DNA from: Paenibacillus xylanexedens
GTDB lineage: Bacteria > Bacillota > Bacilli > Paenibacillales > Paenibacillaceae
Direction of reading: 5' to 3'
Assembly: GCF_007676705.1 (NCBI RefSeq)
Contig: NZ_VEBF01000003.1
Coordinates: forward strand, 434,001-498,000
Length of the DNA: 64,000 bases
Positions 40,899 through 49,792 of the stretch are shown one piece after another. How positions within the stretch are numbered: the stretch's first letter is position 1; the number at the start of each line of letters is the position of its first letter. The position numbers were made by a program, and so were the translations under genes. The notes beneath the pieces are model-generated. The model did not search any database. It saw only the letters and a program-made list of their open reading frames with translations, and was not told the origin of the DNA.

Positions 40899-42275
40899 TC
40901 ATGAGAGCGGTCCGTTCTGAACCGATAGGGGCAAAATAATCGAAGCTTCGGTCCCTTCACCCTCGGTGCTGGTCAGTTCAATTCGGGCTCCCACTGCACC
41001 GGCAAGTTCTTTGGCAAGAGATAACCCCAGACCTGAACCGCTTGCACCTCCACTGCGTGTTCTGGCCGGATCAACCCGGTAGAATCGGTCAAATACCTTC
41101 TCCAGCTCATCATCCCGCATACCAATCCCGGTATCCACGATCCGAATACGGCACTCTTGTCCCTTGGCTTCCAGCCTGACTTCAATCGCATCTTCACTAT
41201 ACTTACGGGCATTATCCAGCAAAATAAACAACAACTGCTTCAGCTTGCTCTCATCGCTGATCGCCCAGATTGGACCCGAATCTTCACACCGGACTTCGCG
41301 GTGATAGGCTTCGCGAAACGCACGTGTGGAGTCTGTTGCCAGTCTTGTGATATCCACACGCGCCAACTGCACATTCCACTGCTCTGGCTGCTTCGCGAGC
41401 AGTAGCAGTTGCTCGGTCATCTCCCGCATACGGACAGATTCGGACAGAATCGCTTCCACCGCTTCATCAAATACCTCGGGCCGCTCTTTTCCTCGCCGCT
41501 GTAGCAGACTGGCATAACTCTCAATAATGGTCAGTGGAGTTTTGAGCTCATGAGATGCATCGGATACGAATCGTTCCTGTCGTTCAAAGTTCGATTCGAG
41601 CAGGTCCATCATCCGGTTGAACGTCTGCCCCATCGTTTTCAGTTCATCCTTCGATCCTTCCTCCAGTGGAAGACGCTTGAATTGGCCGCTGGACTGAATG
41701 TCACTCATCGTTCGTGTCATCTGCTGAATCGGTCTGGTCATCCGGTTCGCCAGAATCCGACTGGAGATAATGGCTGGGATGAGAGCAATAATCGTGACCG
41801 CCACAAGCACGGTTCGCAGTACAGAAAGGCGATTCTCTGTCTCTGCAACGCTCTCGGTGACCTGCACATTCACCACCTCGCCATCTGGCCAGATGACCGG
41901 GACTGAAACCCATACATACCCAATCTGTTCCACTTGGGTATACTCTGACTTCTTCTCACTTTCGTACTTATAAGGCAGCTTGCTGAGCTGCTCAGAAGCT
42001 GCTGTTGTCGTCACCGGGGAACTGGTGCCGTCTTCATTGACGATCCGAAGCATGCCGTTCACAGGCGCGTAGGCCCGCAGCAAGTCGTCCGGCGGAATAG
42101 AGCCGGCAGACTGACGCACTCCTTTGACAATGGACTCCGCTTCCGCCTCCACCCGATTAACCTCGTTATCAATCGACATCCGCTCAAACACGATATAGAC
42201 GGACAGGTTCACCGCGATTAACAGCACAGCAAATAATACAGACGAATATCCGTAGATTTTACTGCGCAGGCTCAT
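40899..42275 (-). CDS. Sensor histidine kinase
   Basis: A 458-residue membrane kinase: helix 1 at about 9-30, an extracellular sensing region of about 120 residues, helix 2 at about 153-173, a HAMP domain (ILANRMTRPIQQMTRTMSDI...), the phospho-acceptor His242 in SDASHELKTPLTIIESY, and an ATPase domain with N box LLFILLDNARKYS, DTGIGM and GSGLGLSLAKELA. Its ATG overlaps the response regulator stop by four bases. The signal is unknown; a downstream PepSY gene suggests an envelope stimulus. Confidence 0.93.
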   Translation of the reverse strand: MSLRSKIYGYSSVLFAVLLIAVNLSVYIVFERMSIDNEVNRVEAEAESIVKGVRQSAGSIPPDDLLRAYAPVNGMLRIVNEDGTSSPVTTTAASEQLSKLPYKYESEKKSEYTQVEQIGYVWVSVPVIWPDGEVVNVQVTESVAETENRLSVLRTVLVAVTIIALIPAIISSRILANRMTRPIQQMTRTMSDIQSSGQFKRLPLEEGSKDELKTMGQTFNRMMDLLESNFERQERFVSDASHELKTPLTIIESYASLLQRRGKERPEVFDEAVEAILSESVRMREMTEQLLLLAKQPEQWNVQLARVDITRLATDSTRAFREAYHREVRCEDSGPIWAISDESKLKQLLFILLDNARKYSEDAIEVRLEAKGQECRIRIVDTGIGMRDDELEKVFDRFYRVDPARTRSGGASGSGLGLSLAKELAGAVGARIELTSTEGEGTEASIILPLSVQNGPLS

Positions 42276-43021
42276 AACTGTTCCTTCAGGACGTATCCTA
42301 CGCCACGTACGGTATGTATTAAAGGGGGAGTGAATCCGTTATCCACCTTTTTGCGCACATAACGGATATACACATCCACCACATTGGTATCTCCATAATA
42401 ATCGTATCCCCAAACAGCCTGCACAATCTGGTCACGACTGAGCACCTGACGTTGATTCTGAAGCAGGTACACCAGCAGGTCGAACTCACGCGGAGTAAGC
42501 TCAATAGGCACACCATCTCGAAATACCTCTCGCGTTCCTTCATGCAGTTTCAATCCGGCAGCCGTTAACCAGCCCTCAGCTTCATCCTTATACCCAGACG
42601 AGTCATTCCCTGCACTAGATGTAGAAGATGAAGCAGAAGAAGCAACGGACGCGACTGCACTAAGCCGTAATGCGGCCCGAACTCTGGCTAGTAATTCTTC
42701 AATCTGAAACGGCTTGGTGATGTAGTCATTGGCTCCGAGATCAAGACCAGATACCTTATCTTCCACGGAATCTTTGGCGGTTAGCATAATGATCGGAACT
42801 GCAGCATCTTTGGCCCGAACTCGGCGCAATACCTCAATTCCACTCAGACCAGGCAGCATCACATCAAGCAGAATCAGATCCCACTGTCCTTCCGCATACT
42901 TCTCCAACCCTTCTGTTCCACTACCTGCCTTGCCCACCTGATATCCCTCATACTGTAATTCCAGTTCAAGCAGACGTGCTATTTTGGGCTCATCCTCTAT
43001 GACCAGCACGGCTTCGTTCAT
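42272..43021 (-). CDS. OmpR-family response regulator
   Basis: The 249-residue regulator has a receiver domain with the acidic pair ED at 9-10, phospho-acceptor Asp53 in LILLDVMLPG, and Lys in FIQIE-preceding ITKPF. The winged-helix DNA-binding domain occupies the last 95 residues (ELTPREFDLLVYLLQNQ, VWGYDYYGDTNVVDVYIRYVRKKVD). The linker is unusually long and Ser/Ala-rich (about residues 118-145). It is first in the operon with the kinase. Confidence 0.93.
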   Translation of the reverse strand: MNEAVLVIEDEPKIARLLELELQYEGYQVGKAGSGTEGLEKYAEGQWDLILLDVMLPGLSGIEVLRRVRAKDAAVPIIMLTAKDSVEDKVSGLDLGANDYITKPFQIEELLARVRAALRLSAVASVASSASSSTSSAGNDSSGYKDEAEGWLTAAGLKLHEGTREVFRDGVPIELTPREFDLLVYLLQNQRQVLSRDQIVQAVWGYDYYGDTNVVDVYIRYVRKKVDNGFTPPLIHTVRGVGYVLKEQL

Positions 43022-43076
43022 GCAGCGCTCCCCCTCATTCCCATCATTTCATTCTCCCGTTATCTTACAACACTAT

Positions 43077-43721
43077 CTACAGTTTGCCCAAAGCATCTTC
43101 TACGGGATGATCCCCGGCAATCAGATCAAAGGCCATCCGGTACGTCTTCTCTTCGTGCAAAGAAGCCACAATGACGCGGGCCACATCTTCACGCGGGATG
43201 CTTCCCGGCTCCAGATCCGTTCCAACTGCAATCTTGCCCGTGCCCGGTTCATTCTCCAGACCACCAGGACGAATAATAGTGTAATTCAGATCACTTGCAA
43301 ACAGTGCACGATCCGCATAATGTTTGGCCACGTAATATGGCTTGATGGACTCTGACCATTTCTCCCGTTGATCTGCGCCATACGCACTGACCAGAATATA
43401 TCTGGAGATTCCTTGCTTCTCTGCGGCTTCCATCGTCTTCACCGCACCGTCGAGATCAATAAGCAGCGTTTTGTCCTGACCGGTAGATCCGCCAGAACCC
43501 GCCGTAAACACAATGGCATTATGATCCTTCATTGCCTCAGCCAAGTCCTCAACACTGCCCTCCAGATCACCGATCACCACATCTGCACCGAGTTCCTTCA
43601 GCGCATCCGCCTGCTCCGGTTTGCGGATCATGGCCGTTACTTTATGTTTGCCTTCCTGCACCAGCTGCTCCACCACAAACTTGCCGATTTGTCCATTTGC
43701 TCCTATAACTAAAACGTTCAT
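43077..43721 (-). CDS. NAD(P)-binding atypical short-chain dehydrogenase (YhfK-like)
   Basis: A 214-residue Rossmann protein with the atypical SDR glycine motif GANGQIGKFV at residues 7-16, DVVIGDLEGSVEDLAEAM, IVFTAGSGGSTG, and YILVSAYGADQ followed by YYVAKHYADRAL, where a Tyr-x3-Lys catalytic pair may sit. The C-terminal part reads NYTIIRPGGLENEPGTGKI. It resembles B. subtilis YhfK and NAD(P)H-binding SDR5 proteins; the substrate is unknown. ATG 43721 follows GAGGAG. Confidence 0.85.
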   Translation of the reverse strand: MNVLVIGANGQIGKFVVEQLVQEGKHKVTAMIRKPEQADALKELGADVVIGDLEGSVEDLAEAMKDHNAIVFTAGSGGSTGQDKTLLIDLDGAVKTMEAAEKQGISRYILVSAYGADQREKWSESIKPYYVAKHYADRALFASDLNYTIIRPGGLENEPGTGKIAVGTDLEPGSIPREDVARVIVASLHEEKTYRMAFDLIAGDHPVEDALGKL

Positions 43722-43808
43722 ACGTCATTTCTCCTCTCAGTTGAACGGACGCTTGTTGCGGCTACCCGTTCCTTTTATTTAGAGATGCTCATCCTATAAT
43801 TTAAACGA

Positions 43809-43834
43809 AAGCCGGCGCTTCTAAGCGCCGGCTT
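43809..43834. terminator. Strong GC hairpin between ndh and the SDR gene
   Basis: AAGCCGGCGC and GCGCCGGCTT pair perfectly over ten bases around TTCTAA. On the minus strand it is followed by TTTCGTTT. It may back up the ndh terminator. Confidence 0.6.
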
Positions 43835-43973
43835 CCAGGTCATGTCGTTCCATATTCCCTTGTCCCATTAATATACCATATACCCTATGTGGTTTATACG
43901 CGACCTCACATGGACCACTTCTGCTGGTCCCTTTTCACATCTGCATACCTGTGATTCTTTTAACCCTCACAAC

Positions 43974-44000
43974 AAAAAAGGACGCCCAAAAGGGCGCCCT
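43974..44000 (-). terminator. Terminator of the ndh operon
   Basis: On the minus strand GGGCGCCC and GGGCGTCC pair around four T and are followed by six T, 16 bases after the ndh stop. Confidence 0.85.
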
Positions 44001-44015
44001 TGAATAGCATGAAGA

Positions 44016-45197
44016 TTAGTAAGCCAGTGCGAACAAACCGTGAATGTGAGCCAGGTAACGGATGTTACTTGCTTCTTTCATCATGGTTGCAGGCAGACCT
44101 TTCAGACGAGTCTGGTTGCCACCGATCATGCCGACAGCATCTTTACGACCCAGACTTCCCAGCGTACCGGAGAATACTGGTGTGAAGGATTCCATTGCGC
44201 CACCTTTGAACATTACGCCCAGGTTGTGACCAATGGTTTCACCCATTTGCCAAGCCAATTGTGCTGTTGGAGGGTAAGGGCGAGCGCCTTCGCTAGGGAA
44301 GACCACTGCGCTGTCACCAGCAACAAACACGTCTTTGTGAGAAGTAGATTGCAGAACTTCCGTAACTTTCGCACGGCCACGATCCACTTCAATTCCGCTG
44401 TTAGCAACAACCGCGTTGCCTTGTACGCCACCTGTCCATACGAGTGTGTTCGTAGGGATGGAACTGCCGTCTTTCAGCAGAACTTCGTTTTCTTTCATCT
44501 CAGTAATCGCTACGCCAACGATGAAGTTAACGCCACGTTTCTCAAGACTCGATTTTGCACGCTCAACCAGCTCTGGCGGGAATCCTGCCAGAATGGATGG
44601 ACCTGCTTCAACCGTGTACAGGGATACTTCTTTGAAGTCGATCCCTTTTTCTTGACATACTGCAGGAAGCAGGTCAGCGAATTCGCCAACAAGCTCAATA
44701 CCTGTCAAGCCGCCGCCACCAATAACAAACGTAGCGTCTGCTTTGTTGCCGGACTGTTTGTACGCATCAAGACGCGCTTCAACATGTGCACGAATACGGT
44801 TTGCATCGCTAACCGATTTGAGCGTGAAGCTGTACTCTTGCAATCCCGGAATTCCGAAGAATGCCGTTTCGCTGCCCAGGGCAACGACGAGTGCATCGTA
44901 AGAGTATGTGGAGCCGCTGGTCATCAGAACTTTCTTCTCGTCCGGCTTGATTGTATCCACCGTATCGATTTTCAAGTTCACGTTTTTGCCACGCAGCAAT
45001 TTTTCGAGCGGAAGAGCTACTGCTTGCTCAGCAATGCTTCCCGCTGCAAGACGGTGCAGTTCCGTGATAATTTGGTGTGTAGGGTAACGGTTCACGACAG
45101 TAATTGTCGCTTCTTCCGGAGACAAGTATTGACGCGCAGTCAATGCAGTCAACAGACCGCCGTATCCTCCACCCAAGATCAAAATTTGCTTCGACAT
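44016..45197 (-). CDS. ndh: Type II NADH dehydrogenase (NDH-2)
   Basis: This 393-residue flavoprotein passes electrons from NADH to menaquinone at the membrane without pumping protons. It has the FAD-binding GGGYGGLL near the N terminus, THQIITELHRLAAG typical of NDH-2, the NADH-binding FVIGGGGLTGIELVGEFAD, and AQLAWQMGETIGHNLG with the quinone-site AQxAxQ pattern varied to AQLAWQ. ATG 45197 is six bases after GGAGG. It lies 24 bases after a DUF1641 gene; the same pair (yjlC-ndh) is known in B. subtilis. Confidence 0.93.
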   Translation of the reverse strand: MSKQILILGGGYGGLLTALTARQYLSPEEATITVVNRYPTHQIITELHRLAAGSIAEQAVALPLEKLLRGKNVNLKIDTVDTIKPDEKKVLMTSGSTYSYDALVVALGSETAFFGIPGLQEYSFTLKSVSDANRIRAHVEARLDAYKQSGNKADATFVIGGGGLTGIELVGEFADLLPAVCQEKGIDFKEVSLYTVEAGPSILAGFPPELVERAKSSLEKRGVNFIVGVAITEMKENEVLLKDGSSIPTNTLVWTGGVQGNAVVANSGIEVDRGRAKVTEVLQSTSHKDVFVAGDSAVVFPSEGARPYPPTAQLAWQMGETIGHNLGVMFKGGAMESFTPVFSGTLGSLGRKDAVGMIGGNQTRLKGLPATMMKEASNIRYLAHIHGLFALAY

Positions 45198-45221
45198 ATC
45201 CATCCTCCGTTCTTCTAAGTC

Positions 45222-45668
45222 TTAACGTTTCGGTTGTTGACGCTCGTTCAAGATGCTCAGGAAAGATTGAGCAAAACGAAGCGATTGTTGTACGTTTGGA
45301 TCTTTGAGCATTTTCAGCATAGCGAACAAGCCAACTGAAGTTTGCTCTGTTTGCGCACGGTCATTGGCTTCGATGGCAGCAGAAGCTACACCTTTAGCTT
45401 TGTCTACAACAGGCTTAGCGAACTCACCCATCGCGCTCATTGTGTCGCTGATCAGAACTTTGTCTGTTGCTACACTTTGTGCAAAGTCATAAGCTTTCGT
45501 CATAGCAGTAACCATTTCAGCCAATTTAGGCAGGTTCTCCACCAGAACGGTTAAAGACTCCTGTACCTCAGGCTTCATCAGTTGATCCAGAACGTCCAAG
45601 GACTGGCGCTCGGAAACGTTGGCACCTTCTGTAACTGGCACCTCTTGTTGAGTAGGCGATTGTGACAT
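45222..45668 (-). CDS. yjlC: DUF1641 protein (YjlC-like), ndh partner
   Basis: A 148-residue soluble helical protein with the DUF1641 pattern: LDQLMKPEVQESLTVLVENLPKLAEMV in the middle and LFAMLKMLKDPNVQQSLRFAQSFL at the end. Its function is not established; it is found upstream of NDH-2 genes and with formate dehydrogenases. ATG 45668 follows GGAGG; open codons further upstream lack a site. It shares an operon with ndh behind a Rex-like site. Confidence 0.85.
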   Translation of the reverse strand: MSQSPTQQEVPVTEGANVSERQSLDVLDQLMKPEVQESLTVLVENLPKLAEMVTAMTKAYDFAQSVATDKVLISDTMSAMGEFAKPVVDKAKGVASAAIEANDRAQTEQTSVGLFAMLKMLKDPNVQQSLRFAQSFLSILNERQQPKR

Positions 45669-46354
45669 AAGAGAAAGTCCTCCTTTACTTTGGGATAGAA
45701 GTCCGCGACTTTCATGATGCCTGTCAAGCAGAGCCGAACCACAAAATACATCGAATACATCTAAATGTACCAAATTTCACACAATAGGATGAGCGTAGCT
45801 CATGGCCACTCCCATATCATGCATTGTATCTTGGATCTATTGCGGACAACATGTGTTGACGCACAAAACGACAAGCAGGCCGAAACCGAACTCTATACCC
45901 TTATATTACACCTCTTACACATGAACATGAAAAAGAAATTTTTTACACTTGTGAAGATATTGTGAACATTGTAACAAAATCGATTTTTTTGTCAACCCAT
46001 GCAGGCAAGCTAACGCTGCCGATCTTCCTGTCCAAGATCCGTATTCCTACCACATGTGGTATTAAGACAAGATCACATATGACCAGATGTGCGATATGTA
46101 CACAAGGAAGGATTGGTTTATCGATATCCACAGGAATTGTTTTCCAAATTCAATCATCTCGCGCAACGAAATTGGTCACTGTCGTTATTATGCAGCGATG
46201 AGCACAGCCTTATTCCATTATTGAGACATCTTTTCTATTTCAAGTATGAACCTCTTGCGCCGCGAATGCAAAATTTGTATCAAACCTCTTTTGTTTAGAA
46301 TGCTGGCATCCCGGTTAATTAGGACTACACCAGACAACGAAGGAGATGTTCGAT
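45669..46354. other. Long divergent intergenic region (ndh operon / csbD)
   Basis: About 690 bases without a supported gene. It holds the Rex-like site at 45949-45977, a weak minus-strand promoter candidate (TTCATG, 17 bases, TAATAT) near 45900, and a csbD-proximal GTTTAG, 14 bases, GGTTAA pair at 46293-46318 that faintly resembles a SigB promoter. Nothing else is clear. Confidence 0.4.
45949..45977. promoter_or_regulatory. Rex-like redox operator upstream of yjlC-ndh
   Basis: TTGTGAACATTGTAACAA (45960-45977) matches the Rex pattern TTGTGAA-N4-TTCACAA at 12 of 14 fixed positions. A second TTGTGAA half-site lies at 45949. In B. subtilis the yjlC-ndh operon is repressed by Rex. The site is 280 bases from the start codon, so the promoter must lie far upstream for this to apply. 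Confidence 0.45.
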
Positions 46355-46528
46355 ATGAGTAATTCAACTAGCGATAAAATCAAAGCAGGCGTAAACAAGG
46401 CCAAAGGCGAAGTGAAGGATCAGATCGGTAATGCAACCAACAACAGATCCCTTCAGGCTGAGGGTAAAAAAGACAAAGCCAAAGGTGCTGTACAGGATAA
46501 AATTGCCGACGTTAAAAGAGATCACTAG
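46355..46528 (+). CDS. CsbD family stress protein
   Basis: A 57-residue hydrophilic Lys/Ala/Asp-rich protein with the CsbD pattern: DKIKAGVNKAKGEVKDQIGNAT and EGKKDKAKGAVQDKIADVK. CsbD-like proteins are abundant in general stress responses and have no known enzymatic role. ATG 46355 is ten bases after GAAGGAG; an ATG nine bases earlier overlaps that site's optimal distance poorly. Confidence 0.9.
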   Translation: MSNSTSDKIKAGVNKAKGEVKDQIGNATNNRSLQAEGKKDKAKGAVQDKIADVKRDH

Positions 46529-46635
46529 ATTCTTTTGATGCAAAAGTCAGAAAGCACGAAGATTTCGTGCAATAGATCGTTTTAAAATAGCCTAACCGTC
46601 CGTGTTCGGATGAATCCGTATATGTGACGGAGGCG

Positions 46636-46687
46636 CAAAAAAGCCAAGGAAGGTGTTACTCAATACACCCTTCCCTGGCTTTTTTTG
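46636..46687. terminator. Bidirectional terminator
   Basis: AAAAAAGCCA-GGAAGGTGT pairs with ACACC-TTCC-TGGCTTTTTTT. It separates csbD from the convergent epimerase gene ending at 46694. Confidence 0.9.
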
Positions 46688-46693
46688 TGCAAT

Positions 46694-47695
46694 TTATACA
46701 GCTGGAACTGCGTACCTTGCCATATCGATAATGAAACTGCGCGTCTCTCTTGTTGTATGATATTCACGGCTGAACTGTCTCACCCATTCAGGATGTGCCT
46801 GGTACCAACGGAAGGTTCTTTCCAATCCCTGCTCTAGGTTAATTTGCGGTAGCCATCCCAATTCCGCTCTTAACCTGCCTGAATGCACGACCAGACTGGA
46901 TCCTCTGGACTGGGTTGGTTCCTGCTCCCGGATCTCTACAGCAGCTACGGATCGATCCATCGGTTTCAACAATTCCCCGATTTCCTGCATGGTTGTCCCA
47001 ATCCCTGTTGAGATGTTATACACTTGCCCGTCTTTGCCTTTCAGCATAATCTGTTCAATAGCCCGGAGCGCATCATCCACATACAAAAAATCCCTCACTG
47101 CCGATCCCTGGATATCCAGAGGCAGTCCATCCAGCATCCGACCGAAGTTTCGGGGAATAACACGGTCTGGCAATTGCCATGGACCATAGAGGTTGGTCAA
47201 ACGGAAGAGTTTGACTGGAAGCTGGTAACATTGAGCGTATGAATGAGCAAGCATTTCACAGGCGACTTTGGACGCGGAATAAGGAGAGACGGGTGCATAC
47301 GGATCCGATTCATGATAGACTCTGCCCCAATCGCCGCCATAAACTTCAACGGATGAGGCCAGCAAGACCGGTATGTGATGTTCCGTAGCATATTGAAGGA
47401 TAGCCTGTGTGCTGAGCGTATTATTGCGGAAAACTTCCCCTGGCTGATGATACGAATAATCCACATGTGGCATGGCAGCCAGATGAATAATGTAATCCGT
47501 TCCTGCAGGCAGCTGAATCCGATCTGATGCAAGGTCACAACAGATGAAAGGCATCTCATGCAGAGGAGAGATATGAACAAGCCTCTGACAATAATCATCC
47601 CGATCCAAAAGGGTAATTCGATGCCCCTTTTGGGCCAAATACTGTGAAAGATTAAATCCCAAAAATCCAGAAGCCCCTGTAATCACAATGTTCAC
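46694..47695 (-). CDS. NAD-dependent sugar epimerase/dehydratase (extended SDR)
   Basis: The 333-residue protein has the extended SDR motifs TGASGFLGFNL at 7-17, IIHLAAMPHVDYS, LASSVEVYG and the catalytic YSASK (SPYSASKVACEML), followed by RLTNLYGP and RDFLYVDDALRAI. It should act on a nucleotide sugar, as UDP-glucose 4-epimerases do, though the exact substrate is unknown. GTG 47695 is eight bases after AAGGGGG. It is divergent from a cupin gene and shares a palindromic control region with it. Confidence 0.87.
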   Translation of the reverse strand: MNIVITGASGFLGFNLSQYLAQKGHRITLLDRDDYCQRLVHISPLHEMPFICCDLASDRIQLPAGTDYIIHLAAMPHVDYSYHQPGEVFRNNTLSTQAILQYATEHHIPVLLASSVEVYGGDWGRVYHESDPYAPVSPYSASKVACEMLAHSYAQCYQLPVKLFRLTNLYGPWQLPDRVIPRNFGRMLDGLPLDIQGSAVRDFLYVDDALRAIEQIMLKGKDGQVYNISTGIGTTMQEIGELLKPMDRSVAAVEIREQEPTQSRGSSLVVHSGRLRAELGWLPQINLEQGLERTFRWYQAHPEWVRQFSREYHTTRETRSFIIDMARYAVPAV

Positions 47696-47763
47696 ACACG
47701 ATTCCCCCTTGCGATTTATACAACGAGTGCATTGAAGAGAGTTTATGTACTGAGTATAACCTT

Positions 47764-47788
47764 AAAATGATACATTTTGTATCATTTT
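47764..47788. promoter_or_regulatory. 25-base palindrome in a divergent promoter region
   Basis: AAAATGATACA and TGTATCATTTT are perfect 11-base arms around TTT. It lies about 70 bases from the epimerase start and 60 from the cupin start, so one regulator could control both genes. No regulator gene is adjacent. Confidence 0.65.
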
Positions 47789-47847
47789 ACAATTGTTTTT
47801 TGTTTGTCCTTGAGGTTATCGGGTAATTTAAAGTGAGGTGATATGAG

Positions 47848-48366
47848 ATGACTGAACGGAAAAAGGACATAGAGACGTTATTTCTTCAGGATGACGGTGT
47901 AATTCCCAATCATCCGACCCTGCCTGTGCTTCTGTATAAGAACATTTGGGCAGAGGAGGCCCTTCACGCAGAGTCGTTGCTGAACCGTAATGGATGGGGA
48001 AATAGCTGGTTGAATGGTGTGTTCAATTATCATCATTATCATAGTAATGCTCATGAGGCTCTTGCTGTGGTGAGTGGATTCGTGAAACTGATTTTAGGCG
48101 GAGAAAATGGTCAGAAAGTTTACCTTCAAACAGGCGACGTTGTCGTGCTTCCCGCTGGAACAGGGCATAAACGTCTGGAGTCCAGCGCTGATTTTCGTAT
48201 TGCCGGTGCTTATCCGGGCGGCATGAGTTACAACACACGCACAGGTGAGGAAGGCGAGCGACACAAGGCTCTTCAGGAGATTCAAGAGGTTCCAATCCCG
48301 CATACTGATCCGGTCTATGGACAAGATGGGCCTCTAATGGAACTCTGGAATGGGAAGAAATCATAA
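47848..48366 (+). CDS. Cupin domain protein (YjlB-like)
   Basis: A 172-residue single-domain cupin with the metal-binding motif HYHSNAHEALAVVSG (about residues 62-76), where His/His/Glu-type ligands are expected, and GDVVVLPAGTGHKRLE (about 98-113) as cupin motif 2. It resembles B. subtilis YjlB, whose gene lies beside yjlC-ndh; here ndh is 2.6 kb away. The function is unknown. ATG follows GAGGTGA. Confidence 0.85.
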   Translation: MTERKKDIETLFLQDDGVIPNHPTLPVLLYKNIWAEEALHAESLLNRNGWGNSWLNGVFNYHHYHSNAHEALAVVSGFVKLILGGENGQKVYLQTGDVVVLPAGTGHKRLESSADFRIAGAYPGGMSYNTRTGEEGERHKALQEIQEVPIPHTDPVYGQDGPLMELWNGKKS

Positions 48367-48443
48367 TACAAATGATGATCATAAAGACGAATGTTATTGG
48401 ACAATGCACAAGCGAAGTTGGTTCAGTACTTAACGAGAAACAA

Positions 48444-48495
48444 ATAGACTGTTCCCCGGACATGTAGGAGTCACTCACCGGTGGAACAGTCTATT
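48444..48495. terminator. Long stem-loop after the cupin gene
   Basis: AATAGACTGTTCC and GGAACAGTCTATT pair over 13 bases, with CCGG/CCGG continuing the stem. It lies 78 bases after the cupin stop. T runs are short, so termination strength is uncertain. Confidence 0.55.
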
Positions 48496-48643
48496 TAAGT
48501 GTTAAGTCTGAACAGCTGGTATCGGAGACACTTCGTGATCATCTTCCTGTATGCGGAAGGAAGTGCTCAAATCTTCCGTCTTATTTCAAACTTTGCGATC
48601 TTGTCGCTTACTTTCTATCTGTGCGTTTCAGCCTTAGTCCCTT

Positions 48644-49723
48644 TCAGTGCTCGGCAAGCCGAACACTGTAATACCTCATTGCAAGTGGCTTTCCATCCAT
48701 CTCAAGTTGGCCTTGCAGCACCAGTTGTCGTAGACGGTACTCCACGAACGCATCACTTATATGCTGGCTACTCGTACCAATCACTTCACCCACAATACGA
48801 GCTGCTCGGATATACTTGCCTGGCTCCCAGTTCGGTGTCAGTTCCCTCACCTTCTGCATAATGTACTCGTCCAACGCATCTTCAGTTAAGCTCCGAATCG
48901 CGCCATTCTCCACCATACGTAATAGCCCAGGCTGTACCGAAAGTTCCAGCCAATCCTGTTCCAGCTGGAGGCGTTCTTCTTTGGACAGCGGCTCTTGCTC
49001 GGAGCAGACGTGCCACATCGCCAGAAGCTTTTCCGGAAGAATCTCGCCTGTGTGGAGCACATCGTATTGAATGTCAGGACGATTGAATAATTGCTGATAT
49101 AAGCCACTCGTCTCGATAAGATATATGGGACTCTCGCTGTTCCGCAATAGATACATGGCGTAGAGCAGTCCCGTCTTCTCCCGTGCATTATTCGCATACC
49201 AGATGATGATTGAAGTCCTGTCATCAATAGACTGTAGTCTGGTGTTGAGTTCAGACAACGAGTCCAGTTCATGCATGGCGTATGCCTCACGGTCATTGAG
49301 ACACATTCGTTCGGTCAGCCAGAGATGCCTGCGTTGCAAGTCTGCACGCCGGGTCAGATCACCTAACGGCCCTACCGCATAATTATCATCTATAGAGAAA
49401 AAGCTCCGTTTTTCCTGATCAGGTAATGTACTCATTCCCATTTTCAGACTACTCAGAGGTGATTCTCCAAACGTAATATGAATTTCATTTGGCTTGTCGA
49501 CCTCGGCGAGAGCTTGTTGTTCCAGACGCCCCAGATCAAAAGGAGTATCCATATTCCGAAACAGTGACTGTACCGCGTCCGCAAAATCCACCTTTTCGCA
49601 TTGCTCTTCCTGCCGCTTGACCACTGATTCAGATTTCATATAGACATAACGCAGCAATGAACGAAGTTCATCTTCTTTCATGCGATTTAACATTCGGCTG
49701 AATGCATACATATCGTCAATCAT
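48644..49723 (-). CDS. DUF1835/DUF3658 domain protein
   Basis: A 359-residue cytosolic protein. After a helical N terminus (about 75 residues), EIHITFGESPLSSLKMGM starts the DUF1835 domain, which continues through DNYAVGPLGDL and IIIWYANNAREKTGLLYAMYLLRN. The last 120 residues, with SGxVxR-like helical segments, fit DUF3658. The function is unknown in all species. ATG 49723 follows GGGGAGG by six bases. It is monocistronic. Confidence 0.8.
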   Translation of the reverse strand: MIDDMYAFSRMLNRMKEDELRSLLRYVYMKSESVVKRQEEQCEKVDFADAVQSLFRNMDTPFDLGRLEQQALAEVDKPNEIHITFGESPLSSLKMGMSTLPDQEKRSFFSIDDNYAVGPLGDLTRRADLQRRHLWLTERMCLNDREAYAMHELDSLSELNTRLQSIDDRTSIIIWYANNAREKTGLLYAMYLLRNSESPIYLIETSGLYQQLFNRPDIQYDVLHTGEILPEKLLAMWHVCSEQEPLSKEERLQLEQDWLELSVQPGLLRMVENGAIRSLTEDALDEYIMQKVRELTPNWEPGKYIRAARIVGEVIGTSSQHISDAFVEYRLRQLVLQGQLEMDGKPLAMRYYSVRLAEH

Positions 49724-49792
49724 GTTGATCCTCCCCCATGCAAGCGTCAATATTCAAAAAAAATTATATATCTGCACTCATAACTTCTTTTA

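Noticed and set aside
44040..45218. A 392-codon open frame on the plus strand
   Set aside because: It mirrors ndh almost exactly, has no ribosome site and a Cys/Phe/Arg-rich composition typical of antisense shadows.
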